From Hygrocybe punicea (lineage: Eukaryota; Basidiomycota; Agaricomycetes; Agaricales; Hygrophoraceae), in NCBI GenBank assembly GCA_963556145.1, contig OY744462.1, forward strand, positions 5,084,001 through 5,148,000: a DNA stretch of 64,000 nucleotides, written 5' to 3'. Under the pieces are notes generated by a model. The model worked only from the letters and a program-made list of their open reading frames with translations. It did no database searches and was not told the DNA's origin. The translations under genes were made by a program, and so were the position numbers. Shown piece by piece: positions 1-10,361 of the stretch; within the stretch, counting starts at the first letter, position 1; each line of letters begins with the position of its first letter.

Positions 1-179
1 TGTTTTGGCAATCGGCAACCTCCGGCATGGGTTCAAATCGTCGTGTACTCCACGATGCATCCATGAGAACAGCTACAGCAACAACATCAAGTAGAAGGTA
101 AGTACAAGTCTCAAAACTTACTATCTATTGCTATGCTAACTAATATTGTTATTTTTATGTAGAACTTTCTCACTGCCGT

Positions 180-850
180 GCCGGGAATGCCCCGCAACAC
201 GCACATGTCACGTCAACGCCCAACTCGAGGGCCGAAACAACGGATGGCAGGCAACAACAACCACAAAGACGACAAGGGCAGAGACGACCAGCCAGGGGAC
301 AACGACGGGATGACAGGACGACGGGGACGATGACGACCATCAGGGGGATGACGATGACCATCCAGGACGACAACAACCATCCAGGGGACGACGAGGACGA
401 TGATGGGTACGGAGCCGTGGATGACAACGACAACGGGAACAACCGGGAACGGGAACGACAGGGACAGGTACGACGGGGATGAGGACAGCTGAGACGCAGA
501 CGAAGACAATGAGGATGAGGACGAGGACGAGGACGAGGATGGCGAAGACGAAGACGAAGACAACAACAACGAGGACGGCGGAGACGCAGACGATGAGGAT
601 GAGGACGACGCGAACAAGAGAGGTATGTACATCCCACCCCTACTCCCACTCTTCCTCCCTCTCCCTCTCCCTCTCCATCTCCGTCCGTCTCCGTCTCCCT
701 CCTGCCCTTCCCTCCTGCCCTCCCTCCTTACCCTTCTCCCACTCCACACCCACCTTCCTCCCACTCCACACCCACCTTCCTCCCACTCCACACCCACCTT
801 CCTCCCACACCCACACCCACCCACCTGCCTCCTGCCCTTTACTATTTAAT
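180..850. repeat. Low-complexity purine/pyrimidine tract
   Basis: From about 180 to 625 the + strand is made of degenerate GAC/GAT/GAG/CAAC triplet repeats and is strongly purine-rich. From about 640 to 840 it flips to CT-rich DNA that includes a roughly 25-bp minisatellite (CACCCACCTTCCTCCCACTC, positions about 740-805). Open frames here are products of the triplet repetition and show no protein-like composition. No gene is called. Confidence 0.8.
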
Positions 851-1289
851 TATGTATTTTAATAATCATTAAATGTATGTATTTTAAGTAATAGTGAGGT
901 TATATATATTCCAATAGAGAATTGAGCAATATTAAATAGAAAAGCACAATATTCCAAATGGGGTAATTTCTGGTTTTGCCATAGATTGTCATTAGGGATA
1001 AGTAACTCCTGTAATGGCTGATAGCTGATAGTAAAAGTAAGATATTGTGCATTGTCAAAATAATAATTGTGTAATTTTGCTATTCCCTGAGCTTTTAATA
1101 ATTGCATTCAAATTATATTACATGGTACATTTATGTTCAGTACAGATTGAAATATTTTGATTATTTTATATATATGGCAGTTTCTGAATAAATATTGGCT
1201 TGAGCTGCTGTGAGCTCTGTCAATGCTGTCAACATTAAATACATGCAGGCAGAGTGAGATGTGGGGCAATCCATTGCACTGACATGGGG
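851..1289. other. AT-rich spacer, nothing recognised
   Basis: AT-rich sequence between the low-complexity tract and the satellite. No open frame with protein-like content, no RNA gene and no clear repeat structure was seen. Confidence 0.6.
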
Positions 1290-2610
1290 CCACATTGCAG
1301 CAAAAGCTGGACCCTGGTCAAGTCAATGCTGCAGTGGGAGCTGGGCCAGGGTCAAGGGAATTCTGCAGCAAGAGCAGGGCCATGTGAATGCAATATTGGA
1401 GCAATAGCTGGACCCTCATGTACCCAATCCTGCTACATCGGTGGGTCTGCAATCAATGCAATGCTACAGGACAGGCTGGACACCAGGCAACCTACCCTAC
1501 AGCAAGAGCTGGACCTGGGTAAAGCAAGTGCTGCAGCAATAGCTGGACCCCATTCAACCCAAGCCCCACAGCAAGTGCTCGATCCAGGTCAACCCGGTGC
1601 TGCAGCAATAGCTAGACCTGGGTCAGCCCGGTGCTGCGGCAAGAGCTGGATCCTGTTCAACCCAAGCCCTGCAGCAAGTGCGGGACCTGGGTCAACCCAA
1701 GGCTGCAGCAATAGCTGGACCCTGGTCAACCCAAGCCCTGCAGCAAGCGCTGGATCTGGGTCAACCCGGTGCTGCAGCAATATCTGTACCTGGGTTAACC
1801 CAAGCCTGCAGCAATAGCTGGACCCCGGTCAACCCACGCCCCGCAGCAAGTGCTGGACCCCGGTCAACCTGCTGCTGCAGCAATATCTGGACCTGGGTTG
1901 ACCCAGTGCTGCAGCAAGAGCTGGACCCCGGTCAACCCAAGCCTACAGCAATAGCTGGACCCCGGTCAACCCAAGCCCCACAGCAAGTGCTGCACCCAGG
2001 TCAACCCGGTGCTGCAGCAATATCTGCACCTGGGTTAACCCAAGCCTGCAGCAATAGCTGGACCCTGGTCAACCCAGTGCTGCAGCAATAGCTAGATCCT
2101 GGTCAACCCAATGCCCGCAGCGAGCGCTGGATCCGGGTCAACCTGGTGCTGCAGCAATATCTGGACCTGGGTCGACCCAGTGCTGCAGCAATAGCTGAAA
2201 CCTGGTCAACCCAGTGCTGCAGCAATACCTGGACCCCAGCCACCCTCCCCTGCAGGAAGTGCTGGGCCCGGGTCAACCCAGTGCTGCAGCAACAGCTGGA
2301 CCCAGGTCAACCCAAGCCTGCAGCAAGAGCTGGTCCATGGTCAACCCAGTGCTGCAGCAATAGATGCAGCCAGGTCAACCCAACCAATCCAGAATAGCTG
2401 TCCTGGGTTAACCTACCCCATGGCAGAGCTGACACCGGGTTGACCCACCCAGCCACCCTTGACCAGCAAGAGCTGTACCTGGGTCAACCTACCACCCCAC
2501 ATTTCCCCAGCAAGAGCTGTCTTTTGGGTTAACCTACCCCCCCAGCAAGCAACTGGGCTATGTGTACCTACCTTTTGCAACTATATCTGCGATTGGGTTA
2601 ACCAAAATGA
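1290..2610. repeat. Satellite array of ~34-bp units
   Basis: About 1.3 kb of head-to-tail degenerate units built on the cores GCTGCAGCAATAGCTGGACC and TGGGTCAACCCA, giving a period of about 33-35 bp and roughly 38 copies. Nearly every unit carries CTGCAG and GGTCAACCC or GGTTAACCC palindromes. The array decays at its right end (2400-2610), where it abuts the 3' end of a gag remnant. Long frames running through it (for example 1254-1817) only read the repeat out of phase. Confidence 0.9.
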
Positions 2611-3281
2611 CTGGGTCTACTGGGGTTCTGCACGTGCCATGTGTTGAAGTGATCCTTCATATTTTTGCCAACGATAGCCTTTGGAAGATACATTCCATTG
2701 GGCAACACGATGTGGCCATGCTCATTCTTGCGGCATATTCCATCCTGAGTGTACTGCCCGCAGATGTGACAATCACGTATACAATGGAATGGGTCATTGC
2801 AAAAGAGGCAGTTAAAATTGGTGAACCCCTGTCCCACGGTGGTCGGCTCAGCCCTATTTGCACAAGGCTTTGGGGGGTTGTTACATTCAGTGAGGGCTTG
2901 TGTGAGTACGGCAAGTTGTTGTGAAACTAAACGAAAGAGGTCGGATATGTTGGGTTTGACCGGTTCCACTTTAGGAATGATTGGGTCATAGTGAGCAGGT
3001 GGTGCAGGTTCTATTGGAGTTGAATAGATGGCGGCAGGTGACATTGACGATAGACGAGAGACAGTGGATGGTTCGGCCACGGTTCCGGCCAACAGGAAGT
3101 GGGCGCAGTTATGGAAGTCCTGGAAGTCGTAGGGGTCGCTATAAAAATGGTTTGGCTTCTGGTACTGCAGACAGGTTTTGATGTCCTTTTTGAGCTCGGC
3201 ATGGAAGCCGTTGATGCGGTTTTTGCGTCTATGACCCTGGATAAAGAGGTAATAAAAGATGAAAATGTCGCAAAGGTGCAA
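2598..3281 (-). pseudogene. Gag-like remnant, zinc-knuckle half
   Basis: Carboxy half of a retroelement Gag. It carries a canonical CCHC knuckle (C-x2-C-x4-H-x4-C, 'CLFCNDPFHCIRDC', coding bases near 2768-2809) and a tail with 'PNGMYLPKAIVGKN'. Upstream of the knuckle it aligns with the + strand gag ORF at 5587: 'YSDPYDFQDFHNCAHFLLAG' here against 'DDPYPVDIFHDTALFLLSG' there. The amino half is missing; an LTR-like block of the same family lies further upstream on this strand (3887-4673). No protease, reverse transcriptase or integrase follows, so this is a fragment of a gag-only or internally deleted element. Confidence 0.7.
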
Positions 3282-3450
3282 ACAGGACTTGGGACACTCC
3301 CAACAATAACGTGATAATGCACGATGATACAGTTTCCACGTCTATGACCCTGGATAAAGAGGTAATAAAAGATGAAAATGTCGCGAAGGTGCGAATGGGA
3401 CTTGGGACACTCCCAACGATAACGCGATAATGCACGATAATATGCGCGAT
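3226..3450. repeat. 113-bp tandem duplication
   Basis: A unit starting CGTCTATGACCCTGGATAAA at 3226 is repeated at 3339. The copies are nearly identical. Most differences are CG in the second copy against CA or TG in the first (for example GCGAAGGTGCGAA against GCAAAGGTGCAAA, and AACGATAACGCG against AACAATAACGTG). The first copy overlaps the start of the gag remnant. Confidence 0.85.
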
Positions 3451-3886
3451 GAAATAAACAAACGCGAAGAGTCGCGAGACAACACGATATCGCAACGCAG
3501 TGATAAACAAAGATCGGAAGGCTTAGCTGGGTGCCCTAGATGACAGCGCAATACACAGTGATGACACGACGAGACAAGGGTTCTGCGCTATGACTTAGGT
3601 CGTGATAGCGGAGAGTACGCAACGAGAAAAGACGCAGATTTGAGTAGGAATGACTGGATCTTTAAACTTAAGATGCAAATTAGTGGAGAGGGGAGAACTG
3701 GGTTCTTCTTTTTTATTTTCTACTACAGGACATTTTTTATACTTTAGAGGATAGGGGTTTAAGGGTGAACGAGTGAAATAGAAACACGGTGAGATATCGC
3801 ATGAAAACGATGAAACGGTAACGGTGTAGATGCGGGTTCTGTGTGGCTTCGAACTATATTGATAAATAATGATCCTAACCTGTGGG
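3451..3886. other. Retroelement-derived spacer
   Basis: No gene. The sequence carries the same motif set as the leaders of the gag-only family (for example a 'TTTTTTATACTTTAGAGG' stretch and a 'GATCCTAACCTG' junction at about 3871-3882), so it is probably degraded internal sequence of that element. Confidence 0.45.
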
Positions 3887-4673
3887 TGTCAGCGTAGAAG
3901 TGACTGGATAAGTCAGTGTCGGGAATAGTAGTAAAAGGAAGAGAATGTTAGTAAAAGTAAAGCCGCCAAGTAAAACTGGACTAATAACGACAAATCCAGC
4001 GATGAACGGAGTGAAAACGGACAAATAATGAAGAACCCGATGATGCCGACAATGTCAGGTACGGTGGGTCGGGTCAGGTCGGGTCGGAAATGATGAACAA
4101 ATATACGGGAACAACGATCAAGATGACGAAGTGGACTATAAAAAGCTAAGGGTCTACGTGGACGAGCTTTTGAAGGGATTAAAAGGCGATTCTGACTATA
4201 GGGAAACAGGGACTAAAGGTATCTTCTTTGTGTACGGTCGTCGGGGACTGTTTTTATAGTACAGGAGTGTGTAGCTACTTTCGGACATGTCTATTTCGGC
4301 CGATGGTAAGCTACAAAGAAAGGTTGAAATGGGGATGTGGAAAGGGGGGTTGCAAAGCGACGAGGACAGGAAAATGGAGGGGAGAAGGAATATCCAAGAA
4401 AAAGATCTAAAATGTCCTACATATCTCCAAAAGGACGAGGGGATGCATAAATAAAGTAAGTCCGAAGTCGGGGATTGAGTCCGATGAGATTCATCTTCTA
4501 GCATTGGAACTCCGGGGCGTTTGAGGCTGCCGGATTTGGTCCAAGAGCGGCTGTGACGAAGTGGCATGTGTCGGGTTACATCGGTCACGTTGGGTCACGT
4601 CACGTCACGTCACGTCGGGTTGCGTCGGGTTACGTCGGGTTTGAATGCGAGTTGAATAGAGGCATCGGGTTCA
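3887..4673 (-). repeat. LTR-like repeat, copy A (gag-only family)
   Basis: Starts TGTCAGCG and ends near ATCGGGTTCA, so both ends fit TG...CA. It is homologous over its length to copy B at 15080-15756: both contain the GATCCTAACCTG flank, 'AAAATGGAGGGG', 'ATATCCAAGAAAA', 'AGGACGAGGGGATGCG/A' and 'GAGTCCGATGAGAT'. The orientation is set by the gag remnants, which lie downstream on the - strand. Near 4585-4640 this copy alone carries an expanded CACGT/CGGGT repeat. Confidence 0.6.
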
Positions 4674-5393
4674 TCCGGATTTGTGATATATCGAGGATAC
4701 AGACTCAGAGGGACGTCGACCCTCTACAACGGAATGGCGAAGGATTTGAAATAATGGCGAATATCACATGAAAGTCGGTGAAAAGAAGAAGATAAACCAG
4801 ATGAATTACATTTCAGGTATCAGACTTGGTGTCCGAACATGTAGACATGTTTAGCGGTGGTGTTTCAGCATATTGAGACCAGGTTGCTCAGTTAAAATAC
4901 AGCAAAGATGTTGAAGTAACACGCACGTAGATTGGCATAAGTTGTCCAGGTTGCACACGGTGTGCTGATGTTTCACAGGTATGTGGGATGTGGAAGAGTC
5001 ATTGTAGAGGCTCCGGATCATGTGGATCCGTTTCCCCTTCATATCAGACACCGCTCCCATCCATTCCCATTCCCATATCATCGATTCCGTTCGATTCCGC
5101 TCGTTTCCATTGATTCCGCTCTGGATTCTGCCTCCAGAATCGTTCCTACTCGCACTGCAATGTCCCTAGCGACCCGGAATCAGTATGTATATATAGTCAT
5201 ATATCATGTATCTTCATTTCCCATCTCCTAGTACATAGCACCACTCCACCATTCCTCCACTCCACTACCCCTATCACTTACAGCCTTCGCTTGTAGTACA
5301 TGGTTACTACAGCACAGGATCCCTCACAGTAGTATAAAAGTAGCACATTTATACTACAAACCATATATAGAAACACCGATCCCCAGACACATA
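4674..5393. other. Intergenic, promoter-like for gag ORF
   Basis: No gene. Contains TATA-like stretches (GTATATATAGTCATATATC near 5185, 'AGTATAAAAGTAGC' near 5332) and 'TTATACTAC', a motif also present in the LTR-like repeats. It could be the promoter or LTR part of the + strand gag element. Confidence 0.4.
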
Positions 5394-5464
5394 TAGAAAA
5401 TACAGGATATCATCCCCCCCTCACGTCTTATCACTGCACTTCAGTTCTATTTCTTAGTCCACCG
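5394..5464 (+). repeat. Direct repeat, leader copy 1
   Basis: About 70 bp starting ATAGAAAATACAGGATATCA that recurs at 13799-13870 with two differences, one of them CG against TG. It lies upstream of the gag ORF. After it comes a leader ('GGAGCCCACTGCAAGGAA') matching the - strand element's leader near 15040 (CCGCGAGG there, CTGCAAGG here). Confidence 0.8.
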
Positions 5465-5586
5465 TCACAACTGGAGCCCACTGCAAGGAACTAGTTTCTT
5501 TTGTCTTTTCATACCCTCCCCACCATTGGGTTTGACTTTCATGACATTTCTCCTTTGTTCCCAACTCTAATCGCTCAGCCCCACTT

Positions 5587-6215
5587 ATGACTTCGACCCC
5601 TTCCTCATACCTCCCCGACCCGACCCGCTTCCTGATTTGGAAATTCCCCAATATGATGCACGGATTGATGCCTCTCCAAGGTGATCGTTCAGCCCTGACG
5701 TTTCACGGTGACGAACATGACCTTCCCCACTTCTTTGACGAAATTGACATGCTCGGCTCCAACTGTGGACTCATGGACACTATGAAGATTCGCTACATGC
5801 TCCGGTACCTCAATAATGATGACTATGAACTTTGGTCCACTCTTCCCGCTGCTTCAGCAAAAGACTTCATCACTTTCCGACGTGCCGTTTTCGACTTCTA
5901 TCCTGGTGCCACAGACAGTATTCGGTATATGATCGCAGATCTCGAACAATTGGTTAGACGACAATCAGCTTATGGTATAGAAAACAAGACGGACTTAGGA
6001 CAATATTTCCGGGACTTTATATGCATTTCTGGAGTACTATACGACAACGGCCGTTTATTGGACAAGCAACGGAATGAGTATTTTGCCAATGGATTTGACT
6101 TGGACCTTCATCAACGTGTTGAAGAGCGAGTTCATTACCTTCTTCCCAGTCATTACCACGACGATCCGTACCCGGTTGATATTTTCCACGACACCGCGTT
6201 GTTTTTACTTTCCGG
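5587..6215 (+). pseudogene. Gag-like ORF, 5' part (split by Ty3 insertion)
   Basis: Amino 209 codons of a gag-like protein. Its core ('DDYELWSTLPA', 'FRDFICISGVLYD', 'DPYPVDIFHD') matches the - strand gag copies at 14119-14793 and 2598-3281. A Ty3/gypsy element with its CCGG duplication interrupts codon 210. If the 7086 bp of element plus one CCGG copy are ignored, the same frame resumes at 13302 and stays open to a stop at 13801-13803, for about 376 aa in all. The second half is rich in Ser, Pro and Val and lacks the zinc knuckle. No polymerase is attached, so it is either a gag-only element or a gag-derived gene. The start was chosen as the first ATG after the conserved leader. Confidence 0.7.
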
Positions 6216-6370
6216 TGTAGTGGTGGTGCCTGGCCCATCACGTGACCTGTGCTCCCACGGTTGGTTTCCCTTTATAGCAGATTCCTGTAGTAGAGACCCC
6301 AGACCAGATTAGTCGACGACTCTTTCCTCGATTCCCTCCCTGATCTCCTGAGTTCCCTCGGACCACCCCA
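6216..6370 (+). repeat. 5' LTR of Ty3/gypsy element
   Basis: 155 bp, TG...CA ends, with a TTTATAGCAG TATA-like motif in the middle. The primer-binding region should start just after 6370 (ACGTGGTGATGAGAG), but no specific tRNA could be assigned. Confidence 0.92.
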
Positions 6371-6741
6371 ACGTGGTGATGAGAGTGTCCTTTGAACCCT
6401 AGAACCACTTTACCAAGAGAACAGAGAACAGAGAACCCAAAAACTGAGCACAGAGAACAGAGCACCGAGAACAGAGAACCACCACTTCCACAACGTCTTC
6501 CCTACACCCACACAGCTCCGCGCGGGACCACCGAAAGGTACCCAACACAACTCGCATTCGAAACGAACTAGGCAGATACATCTCCCCATCACAACAATCT
6601 AACTCCTCAAGCACTTCAGAATCGTCCATAACACCATCTTCCGACAACTCGAGAACCCCAGACCACAGCCACCCGAATACCCCACCAACATCACCAGCAC
6701 CAGAACTACCACACCCTCCGATACAAAACACCCCGGCGACG

Positions 6742-8004
6742 ATGACCGAGTCCAGGGCTATACGCTGGGACAGAGGCCCTGACGAGAAAATAGCTCCGGG
6801 CCAGTTCATGCGCGAGATCAATATTAAAATCAAAGACAAGGGTTACACCACGGACAAGAAAAAAATCGACTGCTTCCGCAACAACTTAGACTACGGAGGA
6901 ACGGCGGATCTATGGTTCGACGAACTTCCAGCAAACACAAAAGCCAGCTGGGACGAACTGGTTGCGGCATTCGAGAAAGAATGGCCCAAAAACGCAGTAC
7001 CGAAACCATCCAAACTAGAACGCATCTGGGCACTCAAAGAGTGGACCATCATCGCCGACGAGTTGGGCACGAAAACGAAAACAACAGGCTCCAAAGAGGT
7101 CTGGACACACGTTAAATGGGCAAACGCACTGGCTGTGAAAGCTCGCGACGCAGAGGATATTACCGGAGGTTTACTTCTACAGGACATATTCGATGCACTA
7201 CCGGAGCCAGTATGCGACCTCGTAAGAGACAAACCCCGCACCACCTACGATGCACTCGCTGAATCAGTATGCACGATAGACGTCATATACCTATGAGAAA
7301 CAGTCGAGAAATACAAAAGGAATGAGGAAACAGCCAGGTTAGCCCATCTGACGAACTCACCGACTAAACCCATCCGCGAAGCATTCGCCAACACACACAT
7401 TCAAGCACCCACCAACCCGCGCCAATACAATCACACCCAGCCCTACCAAACCACATGTACCCAAATGTACGACCCTTTCGGAGCAAACGTAGGCGGCCGC
7501 GGAAACTTATTCGGAGGAAGGGGATCTCCAATCCGTCCCTACAGAGGCACAGGACCAGGAGCCCTAGGAATGGGTAGACAACCCATGGGGGCTCCATTCC
7601 GATCTGGCGCTAGAAACCGTCCCATCGCCACCAGACTACACGACTTGCAAAACATCACCCTTCCGCATCACCCCGACACCAAAACAGGCCATGCAGCGTA
7701 CAATGCCCAGATGGAAACGTGGCACCGCGAGAATACTGGTGGTCAACCTGACGAGCTACACCTGTTCCCACTAACTCCCGGAACCGCACCTCTCGGATCA
7801 CGCGAGTGTTGGGACTGCGGCAAGGCAGGACATGATACTCACGAGTTCCCCTGCCCAAACACCCCAGTCCCTGACTTCGAACGAACATGGCGCCACATCG
7901 CAAGTTTCATAAACCGCAAAGCATGGAAGGAACGCAATCTCACTCAAACCGTGAACTTCGTTGGCCGCACATACCCAGACTACGAATACCACACCTACGA
8001 ATGA
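6742..8004 (+). pseudogene. Ty3 gag with in-frame TGA
   Basis: Retrotransposon Gag: capsid-like amino half ('QFMREINIKIKDKGYTTDKK', 'WFDELPANTKASWDELVAAF') and a carboxy nucleocapsid with the knuckle 'CWDCGKAGHDTHEFPC' (C-x2-C-x4-H-x6-C, longer than the usual spacing), coding bases about 7807-7854. The frame is broken once by TGA at 7294-7296, after which the same frame stays open to 8004. The context CTATGAGAA fits a CGA (Arg) codon that lost its CpG. The start is the ATG before the conserved capsid region. Confidence 0.8.
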
Positions 8005-8072
8005 CCATTCAGGACCTACACCTACAGGAATGATATAGACGACATCCAGGGAAACGGGGAGGGGCCGTCCGC

Positions 8073-8441
8073 ATGAACAGAAGTCAGGCGGCCCGAAAAA
8101 ACCAATGGGTAGAATCATCAGTCCCCAGCCAGTGCACGGGATGGGTTGGGGATGTGCAGATAGACCCCCTCAATGCAAACGCACGCACGTATACACGGAA
8201 CCTAGTCAGTACAAACACTGTACCTTCTGCTTTCAAACACAACATTGTTGACCTGTATACAATTGAGGGAGATATCTCATCTCCAAAACACTGGACAAAA
8301 CCATTTATACACCCAGTGGGACTACGAAGCAGAGATGAAATGTTCAAGTACATCCAGAGCTTATTCGACGACGGAGCGATGGTGAACTCCATATGCACCT
8401 CAGCCTACCGAAGATATAAAAACCAACTCGGCACCTGTTAG
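8073..8441 (+). pseudogene. Ty3 pol: protease amino part
   Basis: Start of the pol reading frame, offset from gag as expected for a frameshift or re-initiation strategy. It carries the retropepsin-like active-site region 'LFDDGAMVNSICTSAYRRY', with DDGA in place of the more common D-S/T-G-A. The frame closes at TAG 8439-8441 immediately before a foldback insertion. The protease continues in another frame after the insertion (from about 8976: 'LAPSHKVLRMANGTKVPSQG'), so one base has been lost or gained here besides the insertion. Confidence 0.7.
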
Positions 8442-8444
8442 AGG

Positions 8445-8978
8445 CATGCAACTCCGGAAGGATCGGAGTTCTTCGGAGAAGTGGAGACGTCAACTCTTGA
8501 AGTAGGTTCACTACTTCCTTAAGTCGTATTGAGAAGACGTGGACGGAGCGGAGTTAGTCCGGAGTTCCGGACTAAGTACTAAGATAACTAATGAGCTTAA
8601 GGGAAAGCCTTAAGTTTGAGAGTGGGTAAGAAATAAGGAACTCAAGTTGATTTTCTGAACGGAGTTACAGGACATTGTAGTTCTAGTTTATATACTTGGT
8701 AAACTAATTGTCATGTCCTTGGAGACGTGAAGACAATATGAACTCTGGAAAGAGGATCAGAGTTCGGAAGAAAATAAAAGGGATAAAAGGTTGCTATGTA
8801 CGGTGACAAGTAAACAAAGGGGAGGAAGAGAAAAGGAGGTCGGAGTAAATGGAGGGGAAGAATAGTAATTAACAAGAGAAGAACAATAACGTACACGAGA
8901 AGATAAGATAAGATAAGATAAGATAAGTCGGCGGAAAAGTCCAGAGCGGAGTTCATCGGAATCCGGCGGAGCTGCATG
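8445..8978. mobile_element. 530-bp foldback/MITE-like insertion in pol
   Basis: Inserted between the two halves of the Ty3 protease. The ends are imperfect inverted repeats: CATGCAACTCCGGAAGGAT at the left, and the right end read in reverse is CATGCAGCTCCGCCGGATT. The outer CATG (8445-8448 and 8975-8978) may be the target duplication. Inside are many short copies of CGGAGTT/TCCGGA in both orientations and a GATAA pentamer repeat (about 8900-8927). No coding capacity, so a non-autonomous element. Confidence 0.7.
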
Positions 8979-10361
8979 GGATATGACAGCACCCTCGCAC
9001 CCTCCCACAAAGTACTTCGGATGGCCAACGGCACGAAAGTGCCATCCCAAGGCAGCTGGACAGGCAACGTAAGCCTCGCCGGCGTTTGCAAGCGAGCAAC
9101 ATTTGAGGTCTTTCCAAGCAGCGGTAACTGGTCTCTCCTGTTCAGGAAACCACTGCTCCAACAGTACAAAGCTATTCACAATTACAACGACGACACCCTC
9201 TCAATACCCCACAACAACGTCTGGAAAACCATAGCAAACGACGGGCCCGAACACAACACCAACCCCACCTTGCGGGCCGCCGCCCTAACGCCACGACCAA
9301 TCGCTACGGGCGTAGGCCTCCATTGGCGATGCGAATGCAAGTCACAAAGGGAGCTGGGAGAGATGACAAACGACGACGTACCCAAAGGAAAAAGGGAGAC
9401 AAAGGCAAGTTCACGAAATTCATTCGCCGTACTAACTGATCTACCAGACACTATCCTCGGGGAAACACTCGACCGCGCAAACAACAGATCTCACCACCTA
9501 CCAACAGACCTGGGAGGATATTGCGTGCCCAAGCGATTTTCCACCCAACCGAGCACGCAACCCCAACCGAACGTCGACGACATACCAGACACCCCACCAG
9601 CAACCCCACGCAAAGGGCGCCGCGATCGACAACGCAGGAACCACGGGGCACACAGTGAACCTGCACCATCCCTGAGACGACACCACACACAGCCCCAAAC
9701 ACATCGAACACCAATGCGGGACATCCCAATCTTCGCGGTCCAGACAAGCCAGGACCCAGACGACGACATTGGGGACATGCAGCCCGAAGTCAAACTGGAC
9801 ACTGACAACTCAATATTCACCAGGAAAACCGACCCGTTCAAGAAGGAACGCATCGACGCTATACTGGAAAACGTCAAATTGGGAGCTGACTTGACCCATA
9901 CGGAACGGGCACAGATGCAAGACTTGCTTCGCGAATTCGCTGACTGTTTCACGCTATCTGTGAGCGAAGTAACACCCGTTCCAGGGGCCGAACACCATAT
10001 ACACGTACCGCCAAACACAACGTTTCCCAAGCACATACCAAAGCAGCGGCAGTTCACCGCTGCACAATGGCAGTTCCTCAGCAAAACCATCGACGAACTG
10101 CTCGCCGCGGACATTATAGAACCGATACGCCCAGAGGACGTGAAATGCACATCACCAATAGCGCTGGGGCACAAGACTCATGACAGCCCAGGACTCCCAC
10201 TGGAGGAACTCAGGCATCGCGTCAATGACGAATGTATCACCCATGGGTTCCCGCCGGCATATGACCTGGAACCACAACCACGACCGGAAACCCCCACCAC
10301 AAGCCCACCGCAACCCACCAAATGGCGGTTCTGCCAGAACTTCAGAACTACAATGTGCTAA
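8976..10361 (+). pseudogene. Ty3 pol: protease end, linker, RT start
   Basis: Continues the protease after the foldback insertion ('LAPSHKVLRMANGTKVPSQG', 'FEVFPSSGNWSLLFRKPLLQ'). A low-complexity Pro/Thr/Arg/Gln linker follows, then the reverse transcriptase entry ('VPPNTTFPKHIPKQRQFT', 'WQFLSKTIDELLAADIIEPI'). The frame ends at TAA 10359-10361 inside the sequence 'FCQNFRTTMC'. The next frame resumes 'NVLNRVTEVFPMPQGDI', so a single-base deletion near 10350 (ACAAT where ACAAAT is expected) is the simplest explanation. Confidence 0.8.

Noticed and set aside
1..60. tRNA-like T-arm (GGTTCAAATC) at the window edge
   Set aside because: No matching T-stem pairs and no D- or anticodon arm can be drawn; the 5' part would lie outside the window.
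479..862. Open frame of 127 codons
   Set aside because: Composition is only Thr/Arg/Met repeats then Ser/Pro/Leu from the low-complexity DNA.
1254..2091. Long overlapping open frames in the satellite
   Set aside because: They read the 34-bp unit, which is not a multiple of three, so no conserved repeat peptide results.
1290..2610. CRISPR array
   Set aside because: No unique spacers; units are contiguous and degenerate, and the genome is eukaryotic.
6399..6839. Antisense frames in the Ty3 leader
   Set aside because: Cys/Ser/Gly-biased shadows of the + strand leader and gag.
8900..8928. GATAA array as GATA-factor binding sites
   Set aside because: It is a simple pentamer repeat inside a foldback transposon, with no gene nearby other than the disrupted pol.
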